NCBI GenBank assembly: GCA_029263055.1
Contig: JAJCYG010000100.1
Location: 1-53,259, forward strand
DNA length: 53,259 bases
Direction of reading: 5' to 3'
Origin: Actinomycetes bacterium
Lineage (GTDB): Bacteria; Auribacterota; JAJCYG01
Of the stretch, positions 37,253-46,043 are shown piece by piece. Made by a program: the position numbers and the translations under genes. Under the pieces are notes generated by a model, which saw nothing but the letters and a program-made list of their open reading frames with translations, did not search any database and was not told the origin of the DNA. Within the stretch, counting starts at the first letter, position 1. Each line of letters starts with the position of its first letter.

Positions 37253-38134
37253 ATGGATTTAACAGTCTATCTAAATGGTGAATTTCTTAAATCTGACGAG
37301 GCTAAAGTCTCAATTTATGACCATGCTTTTCTGTATGGTGATAGCGTCTTTGAAACCATCCAAGTCTACAACAAACATATCTTTAAATTTCACGAACATA
37401 TGGATCGTTTTTTTGAATCAGCGCGTCAAATCTATTTAGAAGTTCCTTTAATTCGTGGCGTCATTGAAAAAGCGATTAAAATTTTACTCGATCAAAATGG
37501 ATTAGAAGATGCGGTTGTTCGAGTGATGTTAAGCCGTGGAGAAGGGGCTATAGGTATTGACCTTGAACATTGTCCTAGCCCTAGCTTTTTAATCACAGCC
37601 TATCCAAAACAAACCATTCCAACCAGCTATTATGAGCAAGGGGTCTCACTGGTTTTATCTTCTCATAGAAAAGTTCCAACTCAATGCCTAGACTCAAGCA
37701 TCAAATCAGGTAATTATCTCCCTATGATCATTGCGCGTGAAGAAGCTAAACAAAGAGGGGCATTTGACGCTCTTTTCTTGAATTTGGAAGGCTATATCAC
37801 TGAATGCTCTACAAGTAACATCTTTATCATCAAAGAAGGGCGCTTATTAACCCCTGATGTGAGCTGCAGCGTATTGGCAGGGGTGACACGTAAGGCTGTC
37901 ATGGAACTAGCTGAAAGCTTAGGAATTGAGGCTTTTGAAACGTTTCTAGCTCCAGAAGACCTGATCCATGCTCAAGAAAGCTTTATTTGTAATTCAGTCT
38001 TTGAAATCGTTCCTGTAACTCTGTATGAAAAAAGACAGATTTCCCAAGGCCGACCTGGAAAAATCACTCAGATGTTAATGCAAGAATTCCACTCAACCAT
38101 CCGCGGATTAATCAAAAAAGAGGCCTATAAATAA
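37253..38134 (+). CDS. class IV PLP aminotransferase/lyase, probably aminodeoxychorismate lyase
   Basis: 293 aa. Fold-type IV PLP protein: 'VSIYDHAFLYGDSVFETIQVY', the PLP lysine in 'SSIKSGNYLP', 'EGYITECSTSNIFI' and 'VLAGVTRKAVMELA'. Sequence alone fits branched-chain aminotransferase, D-amino-acid transaminase or 4-amino-4-deoxychorismate lyase (PabC). The gene follows pabB by 3 nt without its own Shine-Dalgarno, which favours PabC in folate synthesis. Gene symbol left open for this reason. Confidence 0.78.
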   Translation: MDLTVYLNGEFLKSDEAKVSIYDHAFLYGDSVFETIQVYNKHIFKFHEHMDRFFESARQIYLEVPLIRGVIEKAIKILLDQNGLEDAVVRVMLSRGEGAIGIDLEHCPSPSFLITAYPKQTIPTSYYEQGVSLVLSSHRKVPTQCLDSSIKSGNYLPMIIAREEAKQRGAFDALFLNLEGYITECSTSNIFIIKEGRLLTPDVSCSVLAGVTRKAVMELAESLGIEAFETFLAPEDLIHAQESFICNSVFEIVPVTLYEKRQISQGRPGKITQMLMQEFHSTIRGLIKKEAYK

Positions 38135-38206
38135 CTGTAAAATAGAGACTTATCTGTTTTAAAGAATCCAATTTATAGGTTAATTTTAAAAAACCCGGCT
38201 TTTTAT

Positions 38207-38235
38207 TTGACGGGGCAATGCCAAAGTGTTAGGGT
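38207..38235 (+). promoter_or_regulatory. candidate rpsU promoter
   Basis: TTGACG at 38207-38212, 17-nt spacer, TAGGGT at 38230-38235. About 30 nt of leader with a purine-rich AAGGGGGGAG (38256-38265) before GTG 38271. The rest of 38135-38206 holds no other feature I can support. Confidence 0.5.
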
Positions 38236-38270
38236 CTTTTCACTTCAAGCTATAGAAGGGGGGAGTTTTT

Positions 38271-38438
38271 GTGCCTAAAGTTATTTTGCGTAAGGGCGAG
38301 TCGGTTGAAAAAGCGCTTAAAAGATTAAAAAAGAAAATCGACAAAGAAGGTATCATGAAGCAAGTCAAACAACATCGCCATTACGAAAAGCCGAGTCAAA
38401 AGCGGCGTCGCAAAATGAAAGATGCAAAAAAACGTTAA
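38271..38438 (+). CDS. rpsU: 30S ribosomal protein bS21
   Basis: Short gene (55 aa) with GTG start and a strong Shine-Dalgarno. The protein starts MPKVILRKGESVEKALKRL and is Lys/Arg-rich to the end (KRRRKMKDAKKR), the classic S21 pattern (length 58-70 elsewhere). S21 contacts the anti-Shine-Dalgarno region of 16S rRNA and helps initiation. It has its own promoter and a strong terminator, so it is a single-gene unit. It is too short for common ORF cut-offs and easily missed. Confidence 0.95.
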   Translation: MPKVILRKGESVEKALKRLKKKIDKEGIMKQVKQHRHYEKPSQKRRRKMKDAKKR

Positions 38439-38461
38439 TTTAGTTTTTCTTGATTCATCAC

Positions 38462-38490
38462 AAAAGCAGAGGAGCAATCCTCTGCTTTTT
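38462..38490 (+). terminator. intrinsic terminator after rpsU
   Basis: Perfect 12-bp stem AAAAGCAGAGGA (38462-38473) / TCCTCTGCTTTT (38478-38489) closed by a GCAA tetraloop (GNRA type) and ending in a T run. Confidence 0.92.
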
Positions 38491-38515
38491 GTTAAATAGG
38501 GGCCTTTCTTAAGCA

Positions 38516-39457
38516 ATGACCACCATTCTGGTAACCGGGGCACAGGGATTTGTTGGCACACACCTTCTCAAATCCTTGCTCTCATCTAAAAACAACGTTG
38601 TGGCTCTCTATCAAAAGAAGCTATCCCCAACCAACCTTTTGAATAAACAGGTTAAATGGCTTCAATGCGATCTAACAAATCTAAAGCAAGTCCAAAAAAT
38701 AATTAAACGAATCAAACCAAACAAAACCTATCATTTAGCCGCTCAATCTTCTGTCCCATTTTCATGGCAAAAACCTTCAGAAACATTTAAGACAAATGTA
38801 ATGGGAACACTTCACCTTGTAGAGGCTTTAATCGCAAACAAGAAAAAGTCACACCTCTTAATTGTTGGGTCAGGGGAAGTCTATGGCCGCAATAAAAAGA
38901 TTACTGAAATAACGCCTTTAAAACCTGAAAATCCTTATGCCGCAAGCAAAGCAGCCCAAGACATTGCTTTAACACCTTATCTAAACGACGCACATCTACA
39001 GGTAATTCGTGTCAGACCGTTTAATCACATTGGCCCAGGTCAAGATAGGCGATTTGCTATCCCAAATTTTGCGTATCAAATTGCTGCAATTGAAGCCAAT
39101 AAAATGCCTCCTGTTTTACATGTCGGCAATCTTAAAGCAAAACGTGATTTTACAGATGTAAGAGATGTTGTTCGTGCCTACAAACTACTTATGAGTAGGG
39201 GGAAAGCTGGGGAAGTGTACAATGTGTGCTCAGGAAAGACTCACTCCATTCAATGGATGCTCAATCAATTATTATCTTTAACAGATAAAAAAATAAAACT
39301 CCTTGTCGATCCTAAGCTATTAAGAAATAAAGATATTTTAGATATTTCAGCCTCGGGGACAAAGCTGAAAAAATCAACGGGCTGGAGCCCTCAAATAACA
39401 TTAGAAAAAAGCCTTAAAGATATTCTCACTCACTTTCGAAGAGAAATGCACACATGA
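38516..39457 (+). CDS. GDP-mannose 4,6-dehydratase / RMD-like nucleotide-sugar SDR
   Basis: 313 aa. 'LVTGAQGFVGTHLL' Rossmann motif, 'HLAAQSSVPFSWQKP', catalytic Ser-Tyr-Lys ('VGSGEVYG', 'YAASK'), 'RPFNHIGPGQ' and 'KRDFTDVRDVVRAY' are typical of GDP-mannose dehydratase and GDP-4-keto-6-deoxymannose reductase (Rmd). The lack of the long GMD N-terminus and the 'NHIGPGQ' motif favour the Rmd side. Probably makes a deoxy-sugar nucleotide for surface glycans. It overlaps the patatin gene by 4 nt (ATGA). Confidence 0.82.
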   Translation: MTTILVTGAQGFVGTHLLKSLLSSKNNVVALYQKKLSPTNLLNKQVKWLQCDLTNLKQVQKIIKRIKPNKTYHLAAQSSVPFSWQKPSETFKTNVMGTLHLVEALIANKKKSHLLIVGSGEVYGRNKKITEITPLKPENPYAASKAAQDIALTPYLNDAHLQVIRVRPFNHIGPGQDRRFAIPNFAYQIAAIEANKMPPVLHVGNLKAKRDFTDVRDVVRAYKLLMSRGKAGEVYNVCSGKTHSIQWMLNQLLSLTDKKIKLLVDPKLLRNKDILDISASGTKLKKSTGWSPQITLEKSLKDILTHFRREMHT

Positions 39458-40260
39458 GCAACAACCTTTTTTCAGTCTTTAAAAGCAGACAAAATAGAAA
39501 AGTCGCTTTAGTGTTAAGTGGTGGTGCCGCTCGTGGGCTCTCTCATTTAGGCGTGGTAAAGGTACTAAAAGAAGAAGGCTATAAAATTGATTTTATCATT
39601 GGAACAAGCATAGGGAGTTTGATCGGTGGTGTTTTAGCAGCAGACCTTGATATTCAGCGATGCATTGAAATTTCTAGAGGATTTACGTGGAAAGATTTTA
39701 TTGATTTAACCTATAAAGGCTTAGGGCTCTTTCCGGGGAAAAAATTAAGACAGACCATTGATGAGATTATTGGAGACATAAAGTTTTCTGATTTAAAAAT
39801 CCCGTTAATCGTCACTGCAACTGATTTAGAGCTAGGGGAACTCGTACTGATTCGATCAGGCTCAGTTGCTGAAGCTGTACGTGCTAGCTGTGCCATACCT
39901 GGAATCTTTAGTCCATTAGAAATCAATGGGCAGCTCTTGTTTGATGGCGGGGTACTTGAAAATTTACCTGTTAACATTGCCAAACAAGAAGGGGCAGATA
40001 CCACTGTAGCTGTTGATGTCGGTTATTCATTTAAGAAAAAACGGCCTCAGAACATTATTGAAGTCATTTATAAAGCCTTTTTGCTAAAAGGGGATGCTTT
40101 AACTGAGTTTCACCGAGAACAAGCAGACATCTTAATTTCTCCAGAGCTACCAGACGTTGATCAAATGGATTTTAATAAAGCAGGAGAATGCATTCAATGG
40201 GGAGAAGAAGCAGCACGATCCGCCATACCACAACTAAACAAACATTTAATAAGAGTCTAA
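39454..40260 (+). CDS. patatin-like phospholipase (RssA/YchK type)
   Basis: 268 aa. Oxyanion loop 'LSGGAARG', nucleophile elbow GTSIG (Ser52) and catalytic Asp in 'FDGGV' (D164) form the complete Ser-Asp dyad of bacterial patatins. Cytoplasmic or membrane-associated lipid acyl hydrolase; the natural substrate is unknown. It is coupled to the SDR upstream (4-nt overlap) and to the membrane protein downstream (1-nt gap). Confidence 0.9.
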   Translation: MSNNLFSVFKSRQNRKVALVLSGGAARGLSHLGVVKVLKEEGYKIDFIIGTSIGSLIGGVLAADLDIQRCIEISRGFTWKDFIDLTYKGLGLFPGKKLRQTIDEIIGDIKFSDLKIPLIVTATDLELGELVLIRSGSVAEAVRASCAIPGIFSPLEINGQLLFDGGVLENLPVNIAKQEGADTTVAVDVGYSFKKKRPQNIIEVIYKAFLLKGDALTEFHREQADILISPELPDVDQMDFNKAGECIQWGEEAARSAIPQLNKHLIRV

Positions 40261-40261
40261 T

Positions 40262-41272
40262 ATGAAACAAAAAATATTTTCAGTATTACGAATTTTAGTC
40301 AGTGTCGGCATTATTGGTTTCTTTTTAATTTACCAAAAAGAGACACTCAACTCGTTTGTCGAAACAATTAAACAAACAAATTATCTTCTTATTGTATGTG
40401 CCCTCTTAGGATATATCCCTGTTATGACACTCTCTATTATTCGCTGGAATGCACTTTTAGTTATACAAGGTGTTCACTTAAAACCACTGACGCTGATACG
40501 TCTTTTTTTAATTGGTACATTCTTTAACAACTTTACATTAGGCGTCACTGGGGGAGATGTGATTAAGGCCTATTATGTTTCCCATGAAACCAAAGATAAA
40601 AAAGCTGAAGCTGTGACAACAATATTTCTAGATAGAATTATTGGAATGATGGCTCTTTTTTCAATTGCTTTAATCGCGCTTCTTTTTATGGAAAATAATG
40701 AGTTTATGGCTAAAATCCAACAAATGATTTTAGTTTTATTTGTAGGCGCTTTTCTTTTCTGTTTTCTTCTTTTTAATAAGTCCCTACTTAAAAAGATTCC
40801 TTATGTTGAGCCACTGGCTAAAAAGCTCCCTTTTTATCACACACTTAGAAAAATCTATAATTCATTCCATCTCTACCATCACCATAAAAAGACACTCGCA
40901 TTTACGTACCTTCTTTCAGTATTGCTTCAAGTTTGCATGATGCTGGTCATCTTTTTACTCGGATTTGCTTTAGACATTACTCATGCAGATCTCATCCATT
41001 ATTTCCTTTTCTTTCCGATTATTGCCACATTAAGTGCTCTGCCCATTTCTCTTGGAGGGCTAGGAGTAGGAGAGGCTGCTTTTGTCTATTTCTTTGGGCT
41101 GGTTGGAGTTCCATCAGGAAAAGCCTTTGCTTTAGGCCTCTGCACCCGGTTTGTGTGGATTGCCTGGGGGCTTATTGGGGGCTTGATCTATATGCTTCCA
41201 TCGAATACTATCAAGAAAGATAAAGTGCTCGCAGAAGAGCCAGAGTTAGAAGCTTTAGAAATGGAGGAATAA
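40262..41272 (+). CDS. flippase-like integral membrane protein (lysylphosphatidylglycerol synthase TM family)
   Basis: 336 aa with about 7-8 TM helices. Family marks: 'IRWNALLVIQG', 'RLFLIGTFFNNFTLGVTGGDVIKAYY' and 'GGLGVGEAAFVYFFGL'. This is the AglD/MprF-N-terminal UPF0104 family, thought to move lipid-linked or lipid substrates across the membrane. The Glu-rich C-terminal tail is cytoplasmic. Neighbouring sugar-nucleotide genes suggest a role with a glycan carrier, which is inference. The stop overlaps the next start (TAATG). Confidence 0.85.
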   Translation: MKQKIFSVLRILVSVGIIGFFLIYQKETLNSFVETIKQTNYLLIVCALLGYIPVMTLSIIRWNALLVIQGVHLKPLTLIRLFLIGTFFNNFTLGVTGGDVIKAYYVSHETKDKKAEAVTTIFLDRIIGMMALFSIALIALLFMENNEFMAKIQQMILVLFVGAFLFCFLLFNKSLLKKIPYVEPLAKKLPFYHTLRKIYNSFHLYHHHKKTLAFTYLLSVLLQVCMMLVIFLLGFALDITHADLIHYFLFFPIIATLSALPISLGGLGVGEAAFVYFFGLVGVPSGKAFALGLCTRFVWIAWGLIGGLIYMLPSNTIKKDKVLAEEPELEALEMEE

Positions 41273-42006
41273 TGAAAGGCGTCATTTTAGCAGGAGGGTT
41301 AGGATCCCGCTTGCAACCATTAACAAAAATTACAAATAAGCATTTATTGCCTATTTATGACAAACCAATGATCTATTACCCAATACAAACATTGGTTGAT
41401 GCAGGTATCAACGATATTTTAATTGTAACAGGTGGGAATAATGCAGGGGACTTTTTACGTCTATTAGGAAACGGAAAAGAATTTGGACTTAAAGAAATCC
41501 GTTACACCTATCAAGAAGGTGAAGGCGGAATTGCTGAAGCACTTAATTTAGCCCATAACTTTGCAGGCGATGATTCGATTGTTGTCATATTAGGCGACAA
41601 TCTAATTGAAAAAGGGATCAAGCACGCTGTTGACAGTTTTCAAAAGCAAGGAACAGGCGCTAAGATTTTACTTAAAGAGGTTGACGATCCTGAACGTTTT
41701 GGAGTGCCTATCATTGATGGAGACAAAATTGTTAAGATTGAAGAGAAACCTAAAAACCCGCAGTCCAATTATGCGATTACAGGAATCTATATGTATGACA
41801 ATTCTGTTTTTGAAATTATCAAAACATTGAAACCATCTGATCGAGGAGAACTTGAAATCACAGATGTAAACAATGCTTATATTGAAAAAGGGAGCATGAC
41901 TTACGACCACATCGAGGGTTGGTGGACTGATGCCGGAACATTTGAATCACTTCATCATGCCAGTAACTTGGTCGCAGAAAAACGGGATGCTCCTGTTACG
42001 TCATAA
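41272..42006 (+). CDS. sugar-1-phosphate nucleotidyltransferase (RmlA-like, short form)
   Basis: 244 aa. 'GGLGSRLQPLTKITNKHLLPIYDKPMIYYPI' is the RmlA signature. 'ILGDNLIEKG' gives the metal-binding Asp, 'IEEKP' and 'VEGWWTDAGT'-like 'IEGWWTDAGT' follow. Enterobacterial RmlA is about 290 aa; this one lacks the C-terminal allosteric helices. It probably makes dTDP-glucose or a related nucleotide sugar for the neighbouring SDR enzymes. Coupled to the flippase-like gene. Confidence 0.85.
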   Translation: MKGVILAGGLGSRLQPLTKITNKHLLPIYDKPMIYYPIQTLVDAGINDILIVTGGNNAGDFLRLLGNGKEFGLKEIRYTYQEGEGGIAEALNLAHNFAGDDSIVVILGDNLIEKGIKHAVDSFQKQGTGAKILLKEVDDPERFGVPIIDGDKIVKIEEKPKNPQSNYAITGIYMYDNSVFEIIKTLKPSDRGELEITDVNNAYIEKGSMTYDHIEGWWTDAGTFESLHHASNLVAEKRDAPVTS

Positions 42007-42051
42007 CAGTTTGAAGAGTTTGTTTAATTTTAAATTTGAAAGGGAAAGACT

Positions 42052-42375
42052 ATGTCTAATGTAATCCATGTAAATGATCAAAATTTTGAACAAGAAGTTT
42101 TGCAATCAAGCACACCTGTGTTGGTTGACTTTGCTGCAGAGTGGTGTGGCCCGTGTAAGCGTTTGGCCCCAGTGATTGAAGAATTAGCCAATGACTTTGA
42201 AGGTAAAGCTAAAGTCGCTCATATTGATGTGGATGAAAGCAAAGAATCAGCCTCTAAATTTAACATTATGAGCGTTCCATCAATCCTCTTCTTTAAAGAT
42301 GGTAAACAAGTTGATCAGCTTGTCGGTTTAGTGCCTAAAGATAGTCTAGCTGAAAAAATCAACTCTCTGCTATAG
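42052..42375 (+). CDS. trxA: thioredoxin
   Basis: 107 aa, canonical length. 'VDFAAEWCGPCKRLAPV' contains the W31-C32-G-P-C35 redox site; cis-Pro in 'SVPSILFF'. No signal peptide, so it is a cytoplasmic disulfide reductant. Good GGGAAAG precedes ATG 42052. Three nucleotides separate it from the ROK kinase gene. Confidence 0.97.
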   Translation: MSNVIHVNDQNFEQEVLQSSTPVLVDFAAEWCGPCKRLAPVIEELANDFEGKAKVAHIDVDESKESASKFNIMSVPSILFFKDGKQVDQLVGLVPKDSLAEKINSLL

Positions 42376-42378
42376 AGC

Positions 42379-43347
42379 ATGCCTTCTGCAAACAATACGA
42401 TTCAATATGCCATTGGTGTCGATTTAGGCGGCACCAATGTGCGAGTAGGTCTTATCTCGTCCAAGGGAAAAATTATTCATTCCTTAAAAGCGCCTATTCC
42501 TAAAAAAAGAAACCGCAGAACGTTACTTCACCATATTGCCGATCTTATTCAAGAAAGTCTTGATTGGGCTGAGCAAAAGAAGATCAAGGTTCAAGGTATT
42601 GGACTTGGTTCTCCTGGAGTCTTGTCCATCAAAAAAGGAATTGTCCGACAGTCTCCCAATTTACCTGAATGGGTCAATGTTTCAATTGCCGACTATTTTA
42701 AGAAAAGATTTAATCTTCCCTTTGCCTTAGAAAATGATGCTAATGCAGCTGCATTAAGTGAAGCATGGATTGGGGCAGGTAAAAAATCTAATTCTGTTAT
42801 CTGCGTCACTCTGGGAACAGGTGTAGGCGGAGGTATTGTTCTCAATCACAAAATTTGGCATGGCCATAACGACGGGGGTGGAGAAATTGGACACATTGTC
42901 GTGCGTGACCAAGGAGAAAAATGTCGCTGTGGCAACTGGGGATGCTTAGAAGTTTATGCCTCAGCAACCGCCATTGTCCGCTACGCTAAAAATTTATTAA
43001 AAACAAATCAAACAAAAAGTATTTTAAGAACTCTTCCAAAAATAACAAGCGAAGCTATTTTTGCTTCGGCTCGTAAGAAAGACAAGCTCGCAATAAAAGT
43101 GACGCAGCATGCCGCAGAAATGTTAGGGGCTGGGTTAACCAACTTAGTTCATATCTTTAATCCTGAAATGATTGTGATTGGAGGAGGCGTGTCATTAAAT
43201 CAAAACTTATTTCCTCCTTTACGAGCCGCTGTCAAAAAACGTTGTTTTCCTCAATTAACGCGTGATCTCAAAATTGTTCCTGCACAACTCGGTGACCACG
43301 CCGGTCTTATAGGGTCTGCCCGGGCTTTCTTCCTTTCCAAAAACTAG
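42379..43347 (+). CDS. ROK-family sugar kinase, probably glucokinase
   Basis: 322 aa. ATP-binding 'GVDLGGTNVRVGLI', catalytic 'ENDANAAALSE', 'VTLGTGVGGGIV', and the ROK zinc motif CRCGNWGCLE with upstream His ('GEIGHIVV'). Phosphorylates glucose or a related hexose/N-acyl sugar. Glucokinase is the most likely role, but other substrates cannot be excluded. Directly follows trxA without a clear Shine-Dalgarno. Confidence 0.88.
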   Translation: MPSANNTIQYAIGVDLGGTNVRVGLISSKGKIIHSLKAPIPKKRNRRTLLHHIADLIQESLDWAEQKKIKVQGIGLGSPGVLSIKKGIVRQSPNLPEWVNVSIADYFKKRFNLPFALENDANAAALSEAWIGAGKKSNSVICVTLGTGVGGGIVLNHKIWHGHNDGGGEIGHIVVRDQGEKCRCGNWGCLEVYASATAIVRYAKNLLKTNQTKSILRTLPKITSEAIFASARKKDKLAIKVTQHAAEMLGAGLTNLVHIFNPEMIVIGGGVSLNQNLFPPLRAAVKKRCFPQLTRDLKIVPAQLGDHAGLIGSARAFFLSKN

Positions 43348-43365
43348 CTCTAACTGAGCCAAATA

Positions 43366-43394
43366 TTGTCATCAACTTCTATAAGTGCTATATT
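43366..43394 (+). promoter_or_regulatory. sigma-70-type promoter of the two-component pair
   Basis: TTGTCA at 43366-43371, 17-nt spacer, TATATT at 43389-43394. About 39 nt of leader with AGGG before ATG 43440. Confidence 0.65.
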
Positions 43395-43439
43395 AATAAT
43401 AGGTTACCAAACAGTCACTTATTTAAAGATAGGGTAAAA

Positions 43440-44642
43440 ATGGCACAGCTCAGTCAAAAGGTTCTCAAATATTTAAGTCGGATAGATCGGCAAGAGCTTG
43501 AACACATTGTTGAAGAGCTTGACCAAGACTTAACTTTAAAGAATCAAATTTTAAACAATACCCAAGAAGGAATTCTAATTTGTCAGGCTCAGCAAAAAAT
43601 CCTTTATACTAACGATCCTTTTTTAAGGCTCTTTCAATTAAAAGAAAATCAAGTTATAGGAAAAACTATTGAGGCTATTTTAGAAAAGTTAAATCTAAAC
43701 AATAACGATTTAATAGGAACTCTTTTCAACGACCAGCAAACAGTCTCTTTTGATTTCTCTCCCAATCAAGACAATCAATCATGGATTCGTTTTCACGCTA
43801 ATCCAATATTTGAAAACGAGACAAAGTTGTTTGGTGTTTCATTTAGCTTCACAAATATCACAGACTTAAAAGAACTGGATGAAAAACGTGCTTTTACCGA
43901 AAAATGGAACACATTAATTCCTTTAGCAGCGGGGCTGGCTCACGAAATTGGCAACCCTTTAAATGCACTGGATATCCATATGCAATTAGCTCTAAGGGAA
44001 TCAAAAAACTTTCCTTCAAGTCGAAAAGACAAATTAGAAAAGTATTTGCATGTAGCTAAAGAAGAAATTGATCGTCTCAATCGTATTGTTAGCCACTTCT
44101 TAGGAGCGGTTCGTCCTTTAAAGGGAAACTTAAATCTTGCTGATGTAAATGAAGTTTTAGATATTGCCTTAGACTTAATGACGCCTGAAGCCTCTCAAAC
44201 AAAAGTGACTATTGAAAGACGGTTTCAAACAAACTTGCCAGAATTATTAGCAGATCAAGATCAACTCAAACAAGCTTTTATCAACCTCATTAAAAATGCT
44301 CTTCAAGCCATGCCTAAGGGAGGGTTGCTTCAGGTTCAGACTGAACGAACTCAACAACATGTCCAAATCCTTTTTATCGATAATGGAATAGGAATTAGTA
44401 AAGAAGAAACAGAGCACATTTTTGAGCCTTACTACAGTAATAAAGAAAAAGGATCGGGCTTAGGACTTGTTGAGGTAAAACGTATTATCAATAATCATGG
44501 GGGAACAGTTCAGGTTGAGAGCAAGCCCAAAAAGGGTGCTATTTTTACGCTTTTGCTCCCTTTAAATAGAGCCTCTAAGCCTCTTTTGACTAAAGGAAAA
44601 ACCGTGTCAAAGCCAACAAAAAAGAAAAAGAGTTCTAAATGA
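43440..44642 (+). CDS. soluble PAS-domain histidine kinase (NtrB-like)
   Basis: 400 aa, no TM segment. Short helical N-terminus, PAS domain (about 36-145, 'EGILICQAQQKILYTNDPFLRLF'), dimerisation/H box 'LAHEIGNPLNAL' with phospho-acceptor H168, then HATPase with N box 'INLIKNALQAM', G1 'DNGIGIS' and G2 'GSGLGLVEV'. A Lys-rich tail ([10 protein letters not shown]) ends it. It senses a cytoplasmic signal and should phosphorylate the NtrC-family regulator whose gene overlaps its stop by 4 nt. Confidence 0.93.
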   Translation: MAQLSQKVLKYLSRIDRQELEHIVEELDQDLTLKNQILNNTQEGILICQAQQKILYTNDPFLRLFQLKENQVIGKTIEAILEKLNLNNNDLIGTLFNDQQTVSFDFSPNQDNQSWIRFHANPIFENETKLFGVSFSFTNITDLKELDEKRAFTEKWNTLIPLAAGLAHEIGNPLNALDIHMQLALRESKNFPSSRKDKLEKYLHVAKEEIDRLNRIVSHFLGAVRPLKGNLNLADVNEVLDIALDLMTPEASQTKVTIERRFQTNLPELLADQDQLKQAFINLIKNALQAMPKGGLLQVQTERTQQHVQILFIDNGIGISKEETEHIFEPYYSNKEKGSGLGLVEVKRIINNHGGTVQVESKPKKGAIFTLLLPLNRASKPLLTKGKTVSKPTKKKKSSK

Positions 44643-45994
44643 AACCAACAATACTTTTATTAGACGATGATAAAAACACGCTTGAAGGTTTAAAAATTGC
44701 TTTAGATGGGGGAGACTACAACCTCTTGTCAACTGAATCACCTTTAGAAGCATTGCAATTAATGGATGACGAACCTGTAGATCTATTGCTTTCAGATTTA
44801 AGAATGCCTGAAATGAATGGTTTAGACTTAATCAAAAAAGTAAAGAGTAAGCACCCGGAAACCACCGTGATTCTTTTAACAGCCTATGGCTCGATTGAAA
44901 CAGCTGTTGAAGCCATGCGTTTAGGAGCCTTTGATTTCTTAACCAAACCAGTCAATTTAGACGCTGTTGAGTTTGCAATCAAGCGAGCCTTAAACTCAAA
45001 ACAGATCCAAGAAGAAAATAAATCCTTACGTGAAGCTTTAGACAAACGATATGGATTTGAAAATATCATTGGCTTGTCTCAACCCATGAAAGAAGTTTTT
45101 GAAACAGTTCGCCAAGTCGCTCCTTCAAAGGCAAACGTTCTTATAGAGGGAGAGAGCGGCACAGGAAAAGAGTTGATTGCGCGTGCAGTTCACCAACAGT
45201 CTCCTCGTAAAACAAAACCCTTTGTGGCAGTTCATTGTGCTTCGTTAGCAGAAGGGCTTTTAGAAAGTGAACTTTTTGGACATGAAAAAGGAGCCTTTAC
45301 AGGAGCGAGCAATCGAAAACCAGGCCGTTTCGAATTAGCTGATGGGGGCACACTTTTCCTCGATGAAATCAGTGAAATTGATCTTAAAACTCAAGTTAAA
45401 CTTTTAAGGGTGCTTCAAGAAAAAACATTTGAACGGCTGGGCGGAACAGAGTCAATTAAAGTAGATGTACGACTCATTGCAGCAACAAATAAAAAGTTAG
45501 AGACACGTGTTAAAGAGGGTAGATTTCGAGAGGATTTATACTACCGTCTCAAGGTTATCTCGATTGACTTGCCACCTTTAAGAGAAAGAAGAGAAGATAT
45601 TCCCTTACTTGTAAAAGCCTTTATCAAAGAATTTTCAAAGGAAAATAATCGTTCTAATCTAACCATTTCTTCAAAAGCATTAGAGATCTTAAACTCTCAT
45701 TCATGGCCTGGAAATGTGCGGGAGCTAAGAAATTGTATTGAAAGCATGGTTGTTCTTGCTCAAAACAGTGCATTAACCCCAAAAGATATTCCACTCCCCA
45801 TTCGCGAGGCCACACTAGGCAATCCTGCTCTTGAGCTGCAAAAAGGGACAACCCTTGAAGAGGCAGAAAAAAGGCTCATTGCAAACGCTCTAAGCGAGTC
45901 AAATCATAATAAAACACTGGCGGCCAAAGCATTAGGAATAAGTAGGCGAACTCTTCACCGTAAATTAAATGAATATAATATCCGCACAAAATAG
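44639..45994 (+). CDS. sigma-54-dependent NtrC-family response regulator
   Basis: 451 aa. Receiver domain (1-120) with phospho-acceptor D53 ('[13 protein letters not shown]'). AAA+ domain (about 140-375) with Walker A GESGTGKE, the sigma-54 contact loop GAFTGA, Walker B '[11 protein letters not shown]' and 'R finger' region 'REDLYYRL'. Fis-type HTH at the C-terminus ('[22 protein letters not shown]'). Activates sigma-54 RNA polymerase when phosphorylated. I found no obvious -24/-12 promoter in the window, so its targets are not visible here. Confidence 0.97.
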   Translation: MKPTILLLDDDKNTLEGLKIALDGGDYNLLSTESPLEALQLMDDEPVDLLLSDLRMPEMNGLDLIKKVKSKHPETTVILLTAYGSIETAVEAMRLGAFDFLTKPVNLDAVEFAIKRALNSKQIQEENKSLREALDKRYGFENIIGLSQPMKEVFETVRQVAPSKANVLIEGESGTGKELIARAVHQQSPRKTKPFVAVHCASLAEGLLESELFGHEKGAFTGASNRKPGRFELADGGTLFLDEISEIDLKTQVKLLRVLQEKTFERLGGTESIKVDVRLIAATNKKLETRVKEGRFREDLYYRLKVISIDLPPLRERREDIPLLVKAFIKEFSKENNRSNLTISSKALEILNSHSWPGNVRELRNCIESMVVLAQNSALTPKDIPLPIREATLGNPALELQKGTTLEEAEKRLIANALSESNHNKTLAAKALGISRRTLHRKLNEYNIRTK

Positions 45995-46005
45995 CCTGTT
46001 TTACC

Positions 46006-46034
46006 TTGCCTTAAATAGATAAATTAAGTAGAAT
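46006..46034 (+). promoter_or_regulatory. promoter of the secreted barrel-protein gene
   Basis: TTGCCT at 46006-46011, 17-nt spacer, TAGAAT at 46029-46034. ATG 46044 is 9 nt beyond the -10 box with no Shine-Dalgarno, predicting a leader of only 2-3 nt. Confidence 0.65.
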
Positions 46035-46043
46035 TAATGTCTT